Assembly: GCA_030536515.1 (NCBI GenBank)
Contig: JAUNPV010000011.1
Coordinates: forward strand, 1-64,000
DNA length: 64,000 nt
Direction of reading: 5' to 3'
From: Eubacteriales bacterium
GTDB taxonomy: Bacteria; Bacillota; Clostridia; Oscillospirales; Oscillospiraceae
This document shows, one piece after another, positions 43,431 to 50,809 of the stretch (positions are counted from its first letter, which is position 1; the number at the start of each line of letters is the position of its first letter). A program made the translations under genes and the position numbers. The notes beneath the pieces were generated by a model that had not been told where the DNA came from, ran no database searches, and saw only the letters and a list, made by a program, of their open reading frames with translations.

Positions 43431-44003
43431 TCAGGCCAGAACCCCCAGATGCTCCAGGAGGATTTTCAGGCCCAGGAGAATTAAAATCACGCCGCCGGCC
43501 ACCTGCGCCTTTTTTTCGAACTTGTCGCCGAAAATGCTGCCCACCTTCACGCCGAAGGCCGACAGGCAGAAGGTGGTGATGCCGATGAGCACCACCGCCG
43601 CCCAGATGTTCACATCGCCGGCCATGGCCAGGGAAATGCCCACGGCCAGAGCGTCGATGGAGGTGGCCACCGCCATGATGAACATGGTTTTGACGCTGAG
43701 GTCAGCGCTGCCGCAGCTGTCGCAGTCGCCGCCGGACAGGGCATCCTTCAGCATATTCAGGCCGATGATGGCCAGCAGGCCAAAGGCAATCCAGTGGTCC
43801 AGCACCTCAATGGCCTCGGCAAAGAGGCTGCCCAGGCCGAAGCCAATCAGGGGCATCAGCCCCTGGAACCCGCCGAACCAGGCCCCGCAGATGCACATTC
43901 CCTTCGCATCGGCCCGGGGCATGGCCAGGCCCTTGCAGATGGACACGGCGAAGGCGTCCATGCTCAGGCCCACGGCCAGAGCAAACAGGGTAAAAAACGA
44001 CAT
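43431..44003 (-). CDS. mntP: Manganese efflux pump MntP
   Basis: A 190-residue protein with six membrane helices and the family motifs SMDAFAVSICKGL (helix 1) and ATSIDALAVGISLA (helix 4), whose Asp residues bind Mn2+. A CDSC motif lies in the central loop. It exports excess manganese. The start at 44003 follows GGGAGG. A promoter and a ~118-nt structured leader resembling a yybP-ykoY riboswitch precede it. Confidence 0.95.
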   Translation of the reverse strand: MSFFTLFALAVGLSMDAFAVSICKGLAMPRADAKGMCICGAWFGGFQGLMPLIGFGLGSLFAEAIEVLDHWIAFGLLAIIGLNMLKDALSGGDCDSCGSADLSVKTMFIMAVATSIDALAVGISLAMAGDVNIWAAVVLIGITTFCLSAFGVKVGSIFGDKFEKKAQVAGGVILILLGLKILLEHLGVLA

Positions 44004-44009
44004 AAAAAA

Positions 44010-44121
44010 CCTCCCAGTCAGCTGACAAGCATCGACTCGGAGATTCCATATCCAATATACAGGCCGAGCCCCGCTCCATGCAGGCCTCGGAAATTCCGTG
44101 CTCCGGGCGACGACTCCCTTT
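44010..44121 (-). ncRNA. Probable yybP-ykoY manganese riboswitch
   Basis: The mntP leader begins near 44121 and opens with GAAAAGGGAGTCGTCGCC, close to the conserved GGGGAGUA segment of the yybP-ykoY class. Paired regions follow (ACGGAATTTCCG, CGAGGCCTG...CTCGG). Length and position ahead of mntP fit a Mn2+-activated switch. I have not confirmed the second conserved internal loop. Confidence 0.5.
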
Positions 44122-44127
44122 TCAAAA

Positions 44128-44156
44128 AGTTTACCATATCCCCCAGGAAAAGTCAA
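44128..44156 (-). promoter_or_regulatory. mntP promoter
   Basis: Minus strand: TTGACT (44156-44151), 17-bp spacer, TAAACT (44133-44128). Confidence 0.7.
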
Positions 44157-44314
44157 CCGGGAACCCAACAGATTCAGCATACCACGTTCCCGGGCGGCTG
44201 TCAATAAAATTCTGATGCAATCCAGGGATTTCTCCCATTTGCACTGTTTGGGGCCAACTTTCTTATGGAAAATTCCATCTTGAAAAATCACCGGATGCAG
44301 CGTATCATATAGGT

Positions 44315-44578
44315 ACAAAGAGGTGATACCAATGTACTAGTTCACCCCGATTCCTATGAAAAAGGGAATCAAGGACGTGTTTCCCCTTTGGCTTCCGATT
44401 ATATAGATTTTCGTACCAACAAAAATTGAATTAACACGGAAGGAATTCACGATTTTTGGGAAACAGCGTTCAGTCAGCAGAAACGGAGGTAACCATTGAT
44501 GCTAGAGCCCGACAACTGCATGAAATAACCCTCGACGTTCACAGTGAGTAGGTGAATGGTCGGGGGTTATTTCTTTTT
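44315..44578 (+). ncRNA. Candidate small RNA of about 260 nt
   Basis: A promoter TTGAAA (44280-44285) with 17-bp spacer and TATCAT (44303-44308) is followed 215 bp later by a clear terminator: AAATAACCCTCGAC pairs with GTCGGGGGTTATTT, then CTTTTT. No long frame lies between. AGAGGTGATACCA precedes ATGTACTAG, a two-codon frame, and a 16-codon frame starts at 44355. It may be a regulatory RNA or a decayed small-toxin locus. Confidence 0.45.
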
Positions 44579-44775
44579 ATGCTTATCGGGTTGGCTCAGC
44601 ACAGACCGTAGGGCGGCCAATTAATTATGGTATGATTGCCCCCGGCAATCATAGATATTTCTAATCTGCTGCGCAGAGCACCACCCCAGGCCGCCGCCCG
44701 TGTTTTCCCATGGGAACACCCCTCATCCGCCCCAGTGCTGCGGCACTGGGGCACCTTCCCCCTGGGGGGAAGGCA
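44579..44775. repeat. Repeat fragments between the candidate RNA and def
   Basis: ATGCTTATCGGGTTGGCTCAG (44579-44599) matches the left end of the element at 62384-62591. From about 44690 a CCTTC-family module follows: TGTTTTCCCATGGGAACA, GCCCCAGTGCTGCGGCACTGGGGC and ACCTTCCCCCTGGGGGGAAGG. No gene is seen. Confidence 0.65.
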
Positions 44776-44776
44776 A

Positions 44777-45190
44777 TTAGATGAGCACGCCGTTGCAGTG
44801 GTCGATTTCGTGCTGGATGATTTGGGCAGTGAAATCCGTGAAGGTTTTGATTCGCACCTGGAACTCGGTATTTTGGTAGCGGACCTTGATTTTGCGGAAG
44901 CGTTTGGTTTTTCGGGGGCCGCCCAGCAGGGACAGGCAGCTCTCCTCGGTGTCGTAGGACTCAGAGCCCTTCAATATCTCCGGGTTCAGCATCAGCATAG
45001 GCTCCCCGCCGTTATCGAACACGATGATTCGCCGCAGCACGCCAATCATGTTCCCCGCCATGCCCACACAGGTCTCCCGGTGGGCGTTCAGGGTATCCAG
45101 CAGGTCCAAGGCCGCGCTTAGGTCCTCCGCCGCAGCCGGGGAAGACGGCCGGGCCAATAAAAAAGGGTCGTGAATCAGGTCTTTTACCAT
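44777..45190 (-). CDS. def: Peptide deformylase
   Basis: A 137-residue deformylase removing the N-formyl group from new proteins. Motif 3 HEIDH is intact and motif 2 is ESCLSL (zinc/iron Cys). Motif 1 reads CVGMAGNMIG where most enzymes have GxGLAAxQ, so the usual Gln is replaced by Met. The protein is shorter than classical Def. This form is seen in a subgroup of Clostridia, but activity of the variant cannot be judged from sequence. ATG at 45190 follows GGAGAAAACC. Confidence 0.85.
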   Translation of the reverse strand: MVKDLIHDPFLLARPSSPAAAEDLSAALDLLDTLNAHRETCVGMAGNMIGVLRRIIVFDNGGEPMLMLNPEILKGSESYDTEESCLSLLGGPRKTKRFRKIKVRYQNTEFQVRIKTFTDFTAQIIQHEIDHCNGVLI

Positions 45191-45228
45191 GGTTTTCTCC
45201 TTTAGCAACAACTCAGGGCGTCGAAAAA

Positions 45229-45462
45229 GCCTCGCAGAGTTTGCCGCCGCAGCGGCAAATAAATTCTAAATCATTTTCGGCCGGGGCCTGTACCTGGACG
45301 AAAATACATCTCAGACTGCAAGTGTGGAATTTGTACGCCATAGGCGTACAAATTATGCACGCAGCAGGCTGCATCCCTTCTGTCGGAAAGCCCCGAAGGG
45401 GGTTTTCGACAGACTGAACTGTCATTGCGAACCGGCGCTCACGCTGGTTCGCAATGACAGTT
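45229..45462. repeat. Composite palindromic element including a GTCATTGCGA hairpin
   Basis: 45229-45287 repeats the element between pstS and pstC (5912-5970). Hairpins TTTGTACGCC/GGCGTACAAA, GCACGCAGCAGGCTGC and TCGGAAAGCC...GGTTTTCGACAG follow. Last comes a near-perfect stem CTGTCATTGCGAACC / GGTTCGCAATGACAG at 45419-45460. Confidence 0.7.
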
Positions 45463-45465
45463 TCC

Positions 45466-45981
45466 TTATAGATTTTCCAGCGCCCAGGCGGCGATTTCCT
45501 CCCGGCTGTCCCTGGCCTTGTGGCCCTGGATGGCCAGGCCCGGGGCTGTCTGGGCGCCCTTGCAGGCTTTTTCCAGGTCCCGGACGGAGTTTGCCAGGCC
45601 GCTGCCCTCGTGGGTGCACAGGGGTGCCACCTTTTTCCCGGTCCAGTCAAAGCATTCCAGGAAGGTAAACACCGGCATGGGGGCGGTGCCGCACCAGATG
45701 GGGTAGCAGACGAACACCGTGTCGTAGCCGGACACATCGGGGAGGGGCCCCTTGATTTCCGGCCGGGCGTGGGCGGTCATCTCCGCCACGGCGGCCAGGC
45801 AGCAGGCCTTGTAGCCCGCCGGGTAGGGCTTCACGGTGTCAATTTCAAAGATATCGCCCTCCACAGCCTCCCGGATATACCGGGCGGCGTAGGCGGTGTT
45901 GCCGGTCTCCAGGACCTGGATGCCGCCGGGCATATGGTTTTCCCCTCTCCGGGAGTAGTAGACCACCAGTGCTTTTTTCAT
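45466..45981 (-). CDS. Flavodoxin family protein
   Basis: A 171-residue flavodoxin with FMN-binding loop VVYYSRRGENH (long-loop 'flavodoxin_4' type), then IFEIDTVKPYPAGY, VFVCYPIWCGTAPMPVFTFLE and CTHEGSGLANS. It is a small electron carrier or oxidoreductase. It lies just downstream of hisS on the same strand (4 bp), so it may be co-transcribed, though the link is not functional in any obvious way. Confidence 0.88.
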   Translation of the reverse strand: MKKALVVYYSRRGENHMPGGIQVLETGNTAYAARYIREAVEGDIFEIDTVKPYPAGYKACCLAAVAEMTAHARPEIKGPLPDVSGYDTVFVCYPIWCGTAPMPVFTFLECFDWTGKKVAPLCTHEGSGLANSVRDLEKACKGAQTAPGLAIQGHKARDSREEIAAWALENL

Positions 45982-45985
45982 ACTC

Positions 45986-47338
45986 TTACTCCAAAATAAT
46001 CGGGCAGTTTCCTGCGTTTAAGTGGTTTTTCATATACTCCGCCGCCTCATCCGGAGCCAGCTTCACCTGCTCGCCGGTGGTCATGTTCTTCACGGAGCAC
46101 TTGCCCTCGGCAATCTCGTCCTCCCCCAGGAGCACGGCGAAGGGAACGCCCAGCTTGTTGGCGTAGGCCATTTTCTGCTTGAATTTCTTCTGCTCGCCGT
46201 AGAGCTGGACCCGCAGACCGGCGCAGCGCAGCTGCTCCGCCAGGGCAATGGCGGCGGCGGGGCTGTCGGTCATGGGCAGCACCAGCGCGTCGGCGGGGCT
46301 GCTGGGTAGGGCAGGGTTCAGCAGGCCCTGCTCGTCCAGCACGTAAAACAGCCTCGTCAGGCCGATGGAAATGCCCACGCCGGGCAGCTGCTTTTCGATA
46401 TAGTAGCCCGCCAGGTTGTCATACCGGCCGCCGGAGCAGACGGAGCCAATCTCCGGATGGTCCAGCAATGTGGTTTCGTAAACGGTGCCGGTGTAGTAGT
46501 CCAGGCCCCGGGCGATGGTCAGGTCCACGGCAAAGTTCTCCTCCGCCACGCCGAAGGCGGCCAGATTGCCGGTGACGGCCTTCAGCTCGGCCACGCCCTG
46601 GTCGAACAGCTCATTTTTCCCGGCGTAGCCCTCCAGAGCGGCGATGACCTCGGCGTTGGAGCCACGGATGGCGATGAATTTGAGAATTTCATCGGCCTGG
46701 TCCCCGGTGAGGCCGCAGTCCTCCAGGAGGATGGTTTTGACCTTGTCGGGGCCGATTTTGTCCAGCTTGTCCACGGTGCGCATAATGTCGCCGCTTTTTT
46801 CCGCCAGGTCCAGCATGGCGTAGAAGCCGGACAGGATTTTCCGGTTGTTCACCCGGACCTGGAACCGGGTCAGGCCGAAGGCCCGGAAAATTTTGCAGAT
46901 AATGGCGGGAATCTCCGCCTCGTTGAGGATGTCCAGCTTGCCGTCGCCGATGATGTCGATGTCCGCCTGGTAAAACTCCCGGAACCGGCCCCGCTGGGCC
47001 CGCTCGCCCCGGTAGACCTTGCTGATCTGGAACCGGCGGAAGGGGAAGGCCAGGTCGTTGCAGTGCAGGGCCACGTACTTGGCCAGGGGGACCGTCAGGT
47101 CGAACCGCAGGGCCAGGTCGCTGTCCCCCTTCTGGAAGCGGTAAATCTGCTTTTCCGTCTCGCCGCCGCCCTTGGCCAGGAGAATCTGAGCGTCCTCGAT
47201 GGCGGGAGTGTCCAGAGGGGCAAAGCCGTAGGAGGCGTAGGTGGTGCGCAGAATCTCCACCATCCGCTCAAAACGAATCTGCGCCGGAGGCAGCAGCTCC
47301 ATAAAACCGGACAGCGTCCGGGGTTTGATAATGTCCAT
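45986..47338 (-). CDS. hisS: Histidyl-tRNA synthetase
   Basis: A 450-residue class II synthetase. Motif 2 is YRGERAQRGRFREFYQADID, the His-binding motifs are ARGLDYYTGTVYE and SGGRYDNL, and motif 3 is GVGISIGLTRL. A C-terminal anticodon-binding domain (about 350-430) follows. It charges tRNA-His. It starts after AAAGGAATATTGTAA. No T-box leader is visible in the 40 bp before a repeat element. Confidence 0.97.
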   Translation of the reverse strand: MDIIKPRTLSGFMELLPPAQIRFERMVEILRTTYASYGFAPLDTPAIEDAQILLAKGGGETEKQIYRFQKGDSDLALRFDLTVPLAKYVALHCNDLAFPFRRFQISKVYRGERAQRGRFREFYQADIDIIGDGKLDILNEAEIPAIICKIFRAFGLTRFQVRVNNRKILSGFYAMLDLAEKSGDIMRTVDKLDKIGPDKVKTILLEDCGLTGDQADEILKFIAIRGSNAEVIAALEGYAGKNELFDQGVAELKAVTGNLAAFGVAEENFAVDLTIARGLDYYTGTVYETTLLDHPEIGSVCSGGRYDNLAGYYIEKQLPGVGISIGLTRLFYVLDEQGLLNPALPSSPADALVLPMTDSPAAAIALAEQLRCAGLRVQLYGEQKKFKQKMAYANKLGVPFAVLLGEDEIAEGKCSVKNMTTGEQVKLAPDEAAEYMKNHLNAGNCPIILE

Positions 47339-47377
47339 TTACAATATTCCTTTCAAAATGTGATGGCATCGTAAAAA

Positions 47378-47603
47378 ACCTTCCCCCGGGGGCTGCACAG
47401 CCGTTGCAGCTTTAGCTGCTTACGGATGTGGCGTACCCCTTGCGGGTGGAAGGTGGCCGAGCGTAAGCGAGGTCGGAAGAGGAACGGCGAACTGTACCGA
47501 TGAGCAGGCACTTACGGATACAGCATCCAGCATAACTGCCCGCATTCCTCTTCCGTCAAAGTCCCCTGACGGGGCCTTTGCCACCTTCCCCCCGGGGGAA
47601 GGT
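47378..47603. repeat. ACCTTCCCCC-family palindromic element
   Basis: Begins ACCTTCCCCCGGGGG and ends CCACCTTCCCCCCGGGGGAAGGT. The middle has GGTGGCCGAGCGTAAGCGAGGTCGG, GGAAGAGGAA/CCCGCATTCCTCTTCC and TCCCCTGACGGGG modules. It has no coding potential. It lies between mgsA and hisS. Confidence 0.75.
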
Positions 47604-47627
47604 TTTTTCGCTCTATCTGACGCTGAA

Positions 47628-48041
47628 TTAAAACCGTGTTCTCGTGCGCAGGGTTTCTCTCCAGTCCAGGTCGCCTCTTTGCAGGCCCATGATGAGCATT
47701 TCGGCGGAGGCCAGGTTGGTGGCGATGGGGACGTTGTGCTTGTCGCAGTAGCGGATGGTTTCCATCATCTGGCTGTCGTCCCAGGGCTCGGTGGTGTTGG
47801 GGTCCGTGAACAGCAGCACCAGGTCAATCTCGTTGTAGGCGATGCGGGCGTTAATCTGCTGGTGGCCGCCCTGCTTGTGGGACAGCAGCAGGGTAATGGG
47901 CAGACCGGTATTGTCTGCAATCAAGCGGCCGGTGGTGGCTGTGGCGAACAGACTGTGCTTCATCAAGACGCTCTTGTAGGCGGTGCAGAACTGCACCATC
48001 AGTTCCTTCTTTTTGTCGTGGGCCAGAAATGCGATATTCAC
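47628..48041 (-). CDS. mgsA: Methylglyoxal synthase
   Basis: A 137-residue enzyme making methylglyoxal from dihydroxyacetone phosphate, a bypass used when phosphate is short or sugar flux is high. Motifs: IAFLAHDKKKELMVQF, TTGRLI, LSHKQGGHQQINARIA, LVLLFTDPNTTEPWDDS and HNVPIATNLASAE. I use GTG at 48041, eight bases after AAAGGAG. A GTG three codons upstream is less well spaced. Confidence 0.96.
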   Translation of the reverse strand: MNIAFLAHDKKKELMVQFCTAYKSVLMKHSLFATATTGRLIADNTGLPITLLLSHKQGGHQQINARIAYNEIDLVLLFTDPNTTEPWDDSQMMETIRYCDKHNVPIATNLASAEMLIMGLQRGDLDWRETLRTRTRF

Positions 48042-48083
48042 AGCGGTCACTCCTTTTATGGTATCTGAAATGGAATTATATGA

Positions 48084-48824
48084 TTATTTGAATTGAATGG
48101 GCTGATGAAGGCCCTGGATTCGTTTGGCAATGTTGCGGTAGGCTCTGGCGGCGGCGCAGCGGGGGGCAAATTGGAGCACCGGCCGGGAAAAGGCGGCGGC
48201 CAGGGGCACATGGCTGTCCTCCAGCACCACCCCCAGCAGGGGAAGGCCCGCCGTGTCCATCACGTCGTCGATGGTCAGCCGGACGGTGGCCAGCATGGAC
48301 CGGTCCACCCGGTTCACCACCAGTCGGACGTCCTGCCTGCCCATCAGCTCCAGCAGGTCCGCCACCCGGGCGGCATCCCGGACGGCGGCGGGACCGGCCC
48401 CCGTCACCAGCAGGAACCGCTCGGCGGCCCCGGCCACCAGCCGGAACCCGGCGTCCACCCCGGCGGGGGCGTCCAGGAAGATGTAGTCAAAGTTTTTCCG
48501 GGCCTGGCGGAGCATTTCCCGGAAGGGCTCCTCCGCCACGTCCTCCGCCCGGCAGTTCACCGGGGCCGTCAGGAAGGAGAGCTCCCGGTATACCGGATGA
48601 CAGGCGGCCTGGGACAGGCTGTAGCCCCCGGTTGCCACGTCCAGAAAGGACAGGGCCCCGCTGTCGGACAGCCCCAGGGAGATATCCAGATTCCGCAGGC
48701 CCACATCGCAGTCGATGCACAGCACCCGTTTTCCGGCTGCCGCCAGGGCCGTGGCCACACCGGCGCAGACCGAGGTTTTCCCCGTTCCGCCCTTGCCGGA
48801 CAGGACTGCAATCAGTTCGCCCAT
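48084..48824 (-). CDS. MinD/ParA-like ATPase
   Basis: A 246-residue deviant Walker ATPase with P-loop GKGGTGKTS (signature Lys), DCDVGLRNLDISLG, switch region FDYIFLDAPAGVD and VVNRVD. It matches MinD in general form. It ends QPIQFK and has no visible amphipathic membrane helix, and no minC or minE neighbour is present. It could position division or another surface structure. It has AGGAGGAGACGG ahead of the ATG. Confidence 0.85.
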   Translation of the reverse strand: MGELIAVLSGKGGTGKTSVCAGVATALAAAGKRVLCIDCDVGLRNLDISLGLSDSGALSFLDVATGGYSLSQAACHPVYRELSFLTAPVNCRAEDVAEEPFREMLRQARKNFDYIFLDAPAGVDAGFRLVAGAAERFLLVTGAGPAAVRDAARVADLLELMGRQDVRLVVNRVDRSMLATVRLTIDDVMDTAGLPLLGVVLEDSHVPLAAAFSRPVLQFAPRCAAARAYRNIAKRIQGLHQPIQFK

Positions 48825-49008
48825 GCGCCGTCTCCTCCTGTCAATACTTTCCTCCATTATAAAGCAATATCGCACAAAAGGCAAGAGGAAATTCGGCGAT
48901 TTCGAAATGTTTTTCATCAGATTCACCAAAACCGCAATCGTTTAAGCCCCTCTGCCCCGGGTCCCAGGCGGAAAAAAGCAGAAATTGCCCATTTGCGCAA
49001 GAAAGGGG

Positions 49009-49037
49009 TTGCACCTTGGGGCGGATTGGAGTATAAT
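49009..49037 (+). promoter_or_regulatory. pta promoter
   Basis: TTGCAC (49009-49014), 17-bp spacer, TATAAT (49032-49037). Confidence 0.8.
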
Positions 49038-49087
49038 TAGGGTGTAAAAAAACGGGTACACACCCGATAATTGGAGGAATGATTCCC

Positions 49088-50086
49088 ATGTTCAATGCTA
49101 TGATTGAGACTCTGAAGGCCAACCCCAGAAAAATCGTGTTCACCGAGGGCCACGATGCCCGTATCCTGGAGGCCACTGCCCGCCTGAAGCAGGGCGGCTT
49201 CCTGACCCCCGTGCTGGTGGGCAATGTGGAGACGGTCAAGGCCAACGCCGCCAAGGGCGGCTTCGACATTGAGGGTGTCGAGATTCTGGACCCCGCCACC
49301 TACGAAGGCATGGATGCCATGGTGGAAAAGATGGTGGAGCTGCGCAAGGGCAAGATGTCCGCTGACGACTGCCGGGCCGCTCTTTCCAAGGGCAACTACT
49401 TCGGCACCATGCTGGTGAAGATGGGCTACGCCGACTCCCTGCTGGGCGGCGCCACCTACTCCACCGCCGACACCGTCCGTCCCGCTCTGCAGCTGGTCAA
49501 GACCCGGAAGGGCGCTCACCTGGTGTCCTCCTGCTTCATCATGGTCCGTGGCGAGGAAAAGCTGGCTATGGGCGACTGCGCCATCAACCTGAGCTACGAG
49601 GACAGCGTGGACAAGGAGGGCAACGTGACCCTGTCCGCTGCCCAGAAGCTGGCCGAGGTGGCCATTGAGACCGCGGGCACCGCCAAGGTCTTCGGCATCG
49701 ACCCCAAGGTCGCCATGCTGAGCTTCTCCACCAACGGCTCCGGCAAGGGCGGCACCGTCAAGCTGAGCCACGATGCCACCGCCGTGGCCAAGGAAATGGC
49801 CCCCGAACTGGCCATTGACGGCGAGATGCAGTTCGACGCAGCCGTGGCTCCCGAGGTGGGCCAGCTGAAGTTCCCCGGCTCTCCCGTGGCCGGCTACGCC
49901 AACACCTTCATCTTCCCCACCATTGAGGCCGGCAACATCGGCTACAAGATTGCCCAGCGCCTGGGCGGCTTCGAGGCCTACGGCCCCATTCTCCAGGGCC
50001 TGGCCGCTCCCATCAACGACCTGTCCCGCGGCTGCAACGCCGACGAGGTCTACAAAATGGCCATCATCACCGCCGCCATGGTGTAA
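49088..50086 (+). CDS. pta: Phosphate acetyltransferase
   Basis: A 332-residue enzyme interconverting acetyl-CoA and acetyl phosphate, the first half of acetate/ATP production by fermentation. Conserved regions: KIVFTEGHDARILEA, GATYSTADTVRPALQLVKT, SSCFIM, MLSFSTNGSGKG and FPTIEAGNIGYKIAQRLGG. ATG at 49088 is preferred because the ATG at 49079 touches the Shine-Dalgarno GGAGGA. No ackA follows. A terminator follows directly. Codon use looks strongly biased, typical of high expression. Confidence 0.97.
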   Translation: MFNAMIETLKANPRKIVFTEGHDARILEATARLKQGGFLTPVLVGNVETVKANAAKGGFDIEGVEILDPATYEGMDAMVEKMVELRKGKMSADDCRAALSKGNYFGTMLVKMGYADSLLGGATYSTADTVRPALQLVKTRKGAHLVSSCFIMVRGEEKLAMGDCAINLSYEDSVDKEGNVTLSAAQKLAEVAIETAGTAKVFGIDPKVAMLSFSTNGSGKGGTVKLSHDATAVAKEMAPELAIDGEMQFDAAVAPEVGQLKFPGSPVAGYANTFIFPTIEAGNIGYKIAQRLGGFEAYGPILQGLAAPINDLSRGCNADEVYKMAIITAAMV

Positions 50087-50108
50087 TTCAGTTCCATACT
50101 CAAAACAG

Positions 50109-50138
50109 CCCCGGCATCAAAAGATGCCGGGACTTTTT
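50109..50138 (+). terminator. Terminator of pta
   Basis: CCCCGGCATC pairs with GATGCCGGGA around AAAA, with a T run at 50134-50138. Confidence 0.88.
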
Positions 50139-50167
50139 GCCGAATTCAAGACCTTCCCCCGCCCAAT

Positions 50168-50694
50168 ACCTTCCCCCGGGGGGAAGGTGCCCCAGTGCGC
50201 ACACTGGGGCGGATGAGGAATGCGGGCGGTAATGTAACGTGCGGTACAGGTTCGTGCCTGCTGGCTGGTATCGTTGCCCACCAGGAGGCACGGGCATTTC
50301 CATTATCCAACCTGGCCGCCCGCATTCCTCATCCGTCACGGCTACGCCGTGCCACCTTCCCCCCGGGGGAAGGTATTTGGTGCGCCGCTCATTTGCACCC
50401 GCCGTAGGGGAGGGTTATCAACCCTCCCGTCGGCCTCCGCCAAGGAGGCCGCAACCGGCTTTCCTCCTGGAAAGCCGGTTCATTGCAGATGCCCCAATTT
50501 CTAAATGCCCCCGGCGGCGCACCCCAATACCTTCCCCCGGGGGGAAGGTGCCCCAGTTCGCAAACTGGGGCGGATGAGGGATGGCGGCAGGTCGGACACG
50601 GTATGCACTATCGTCAGATGCTGCAAGCCATAACTGCACGCCATCCCTCATCCGACCTCGCTTACGCTCGGCCACCTTCCCCCCGGGGGAAGGT
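50168..50694. repeat. Two ACCTTCCCCC elements around a GTAGGGG three-hairpin unit
   Basis: Element one (50168-50374) starts ACCTTCCCCCGGGGGGAAGG and ends CCTTCCCCCCGGGGGAAGGT. It contains GCCCCAGTG/CACTGGGGC and CGGATGAGGAATGCGGGCGG with its complement CCGCCCGCATTCCTCATCCG. 50404-50492 is a three-hairpin chain matching 41366 onward with paired changes. Element two (50529-50694) repeats the first layout with different inner stems. The 0.7-kb gap 50139-50809 has no gene. Confidence 0.8.
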
Positions 50695-50809
50695 ATTATA
50701 GGTGCGACGCAAATTCTGCACCACCCCGTAGGGTCCGGCATCCCTGGCGGGCCGCTGGCGGAACTATTTTTGATTTTTGGGTTTTGTTACAGCCCCTTTT
50801 GGGTCTGGG

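Noticed and set aside
47339-47378. T-box leader ahead of hisS
   Set aside because: Only about 40 bp separate hisS from a repeat element. No T-box sequence or antiterminator helix is visible.
48841-49299. Minus-strand frame over the start of pta
   Set aside because: It overlaps the pta promoter and coding start, where codon bias strongly supports pta.
50195-50741. Several overlapping 70-110 residue frames in the repeat cluster
   Set aside because: All lie in palindromic elements, lack ribosome-binding sites and differ between copies of the same element.
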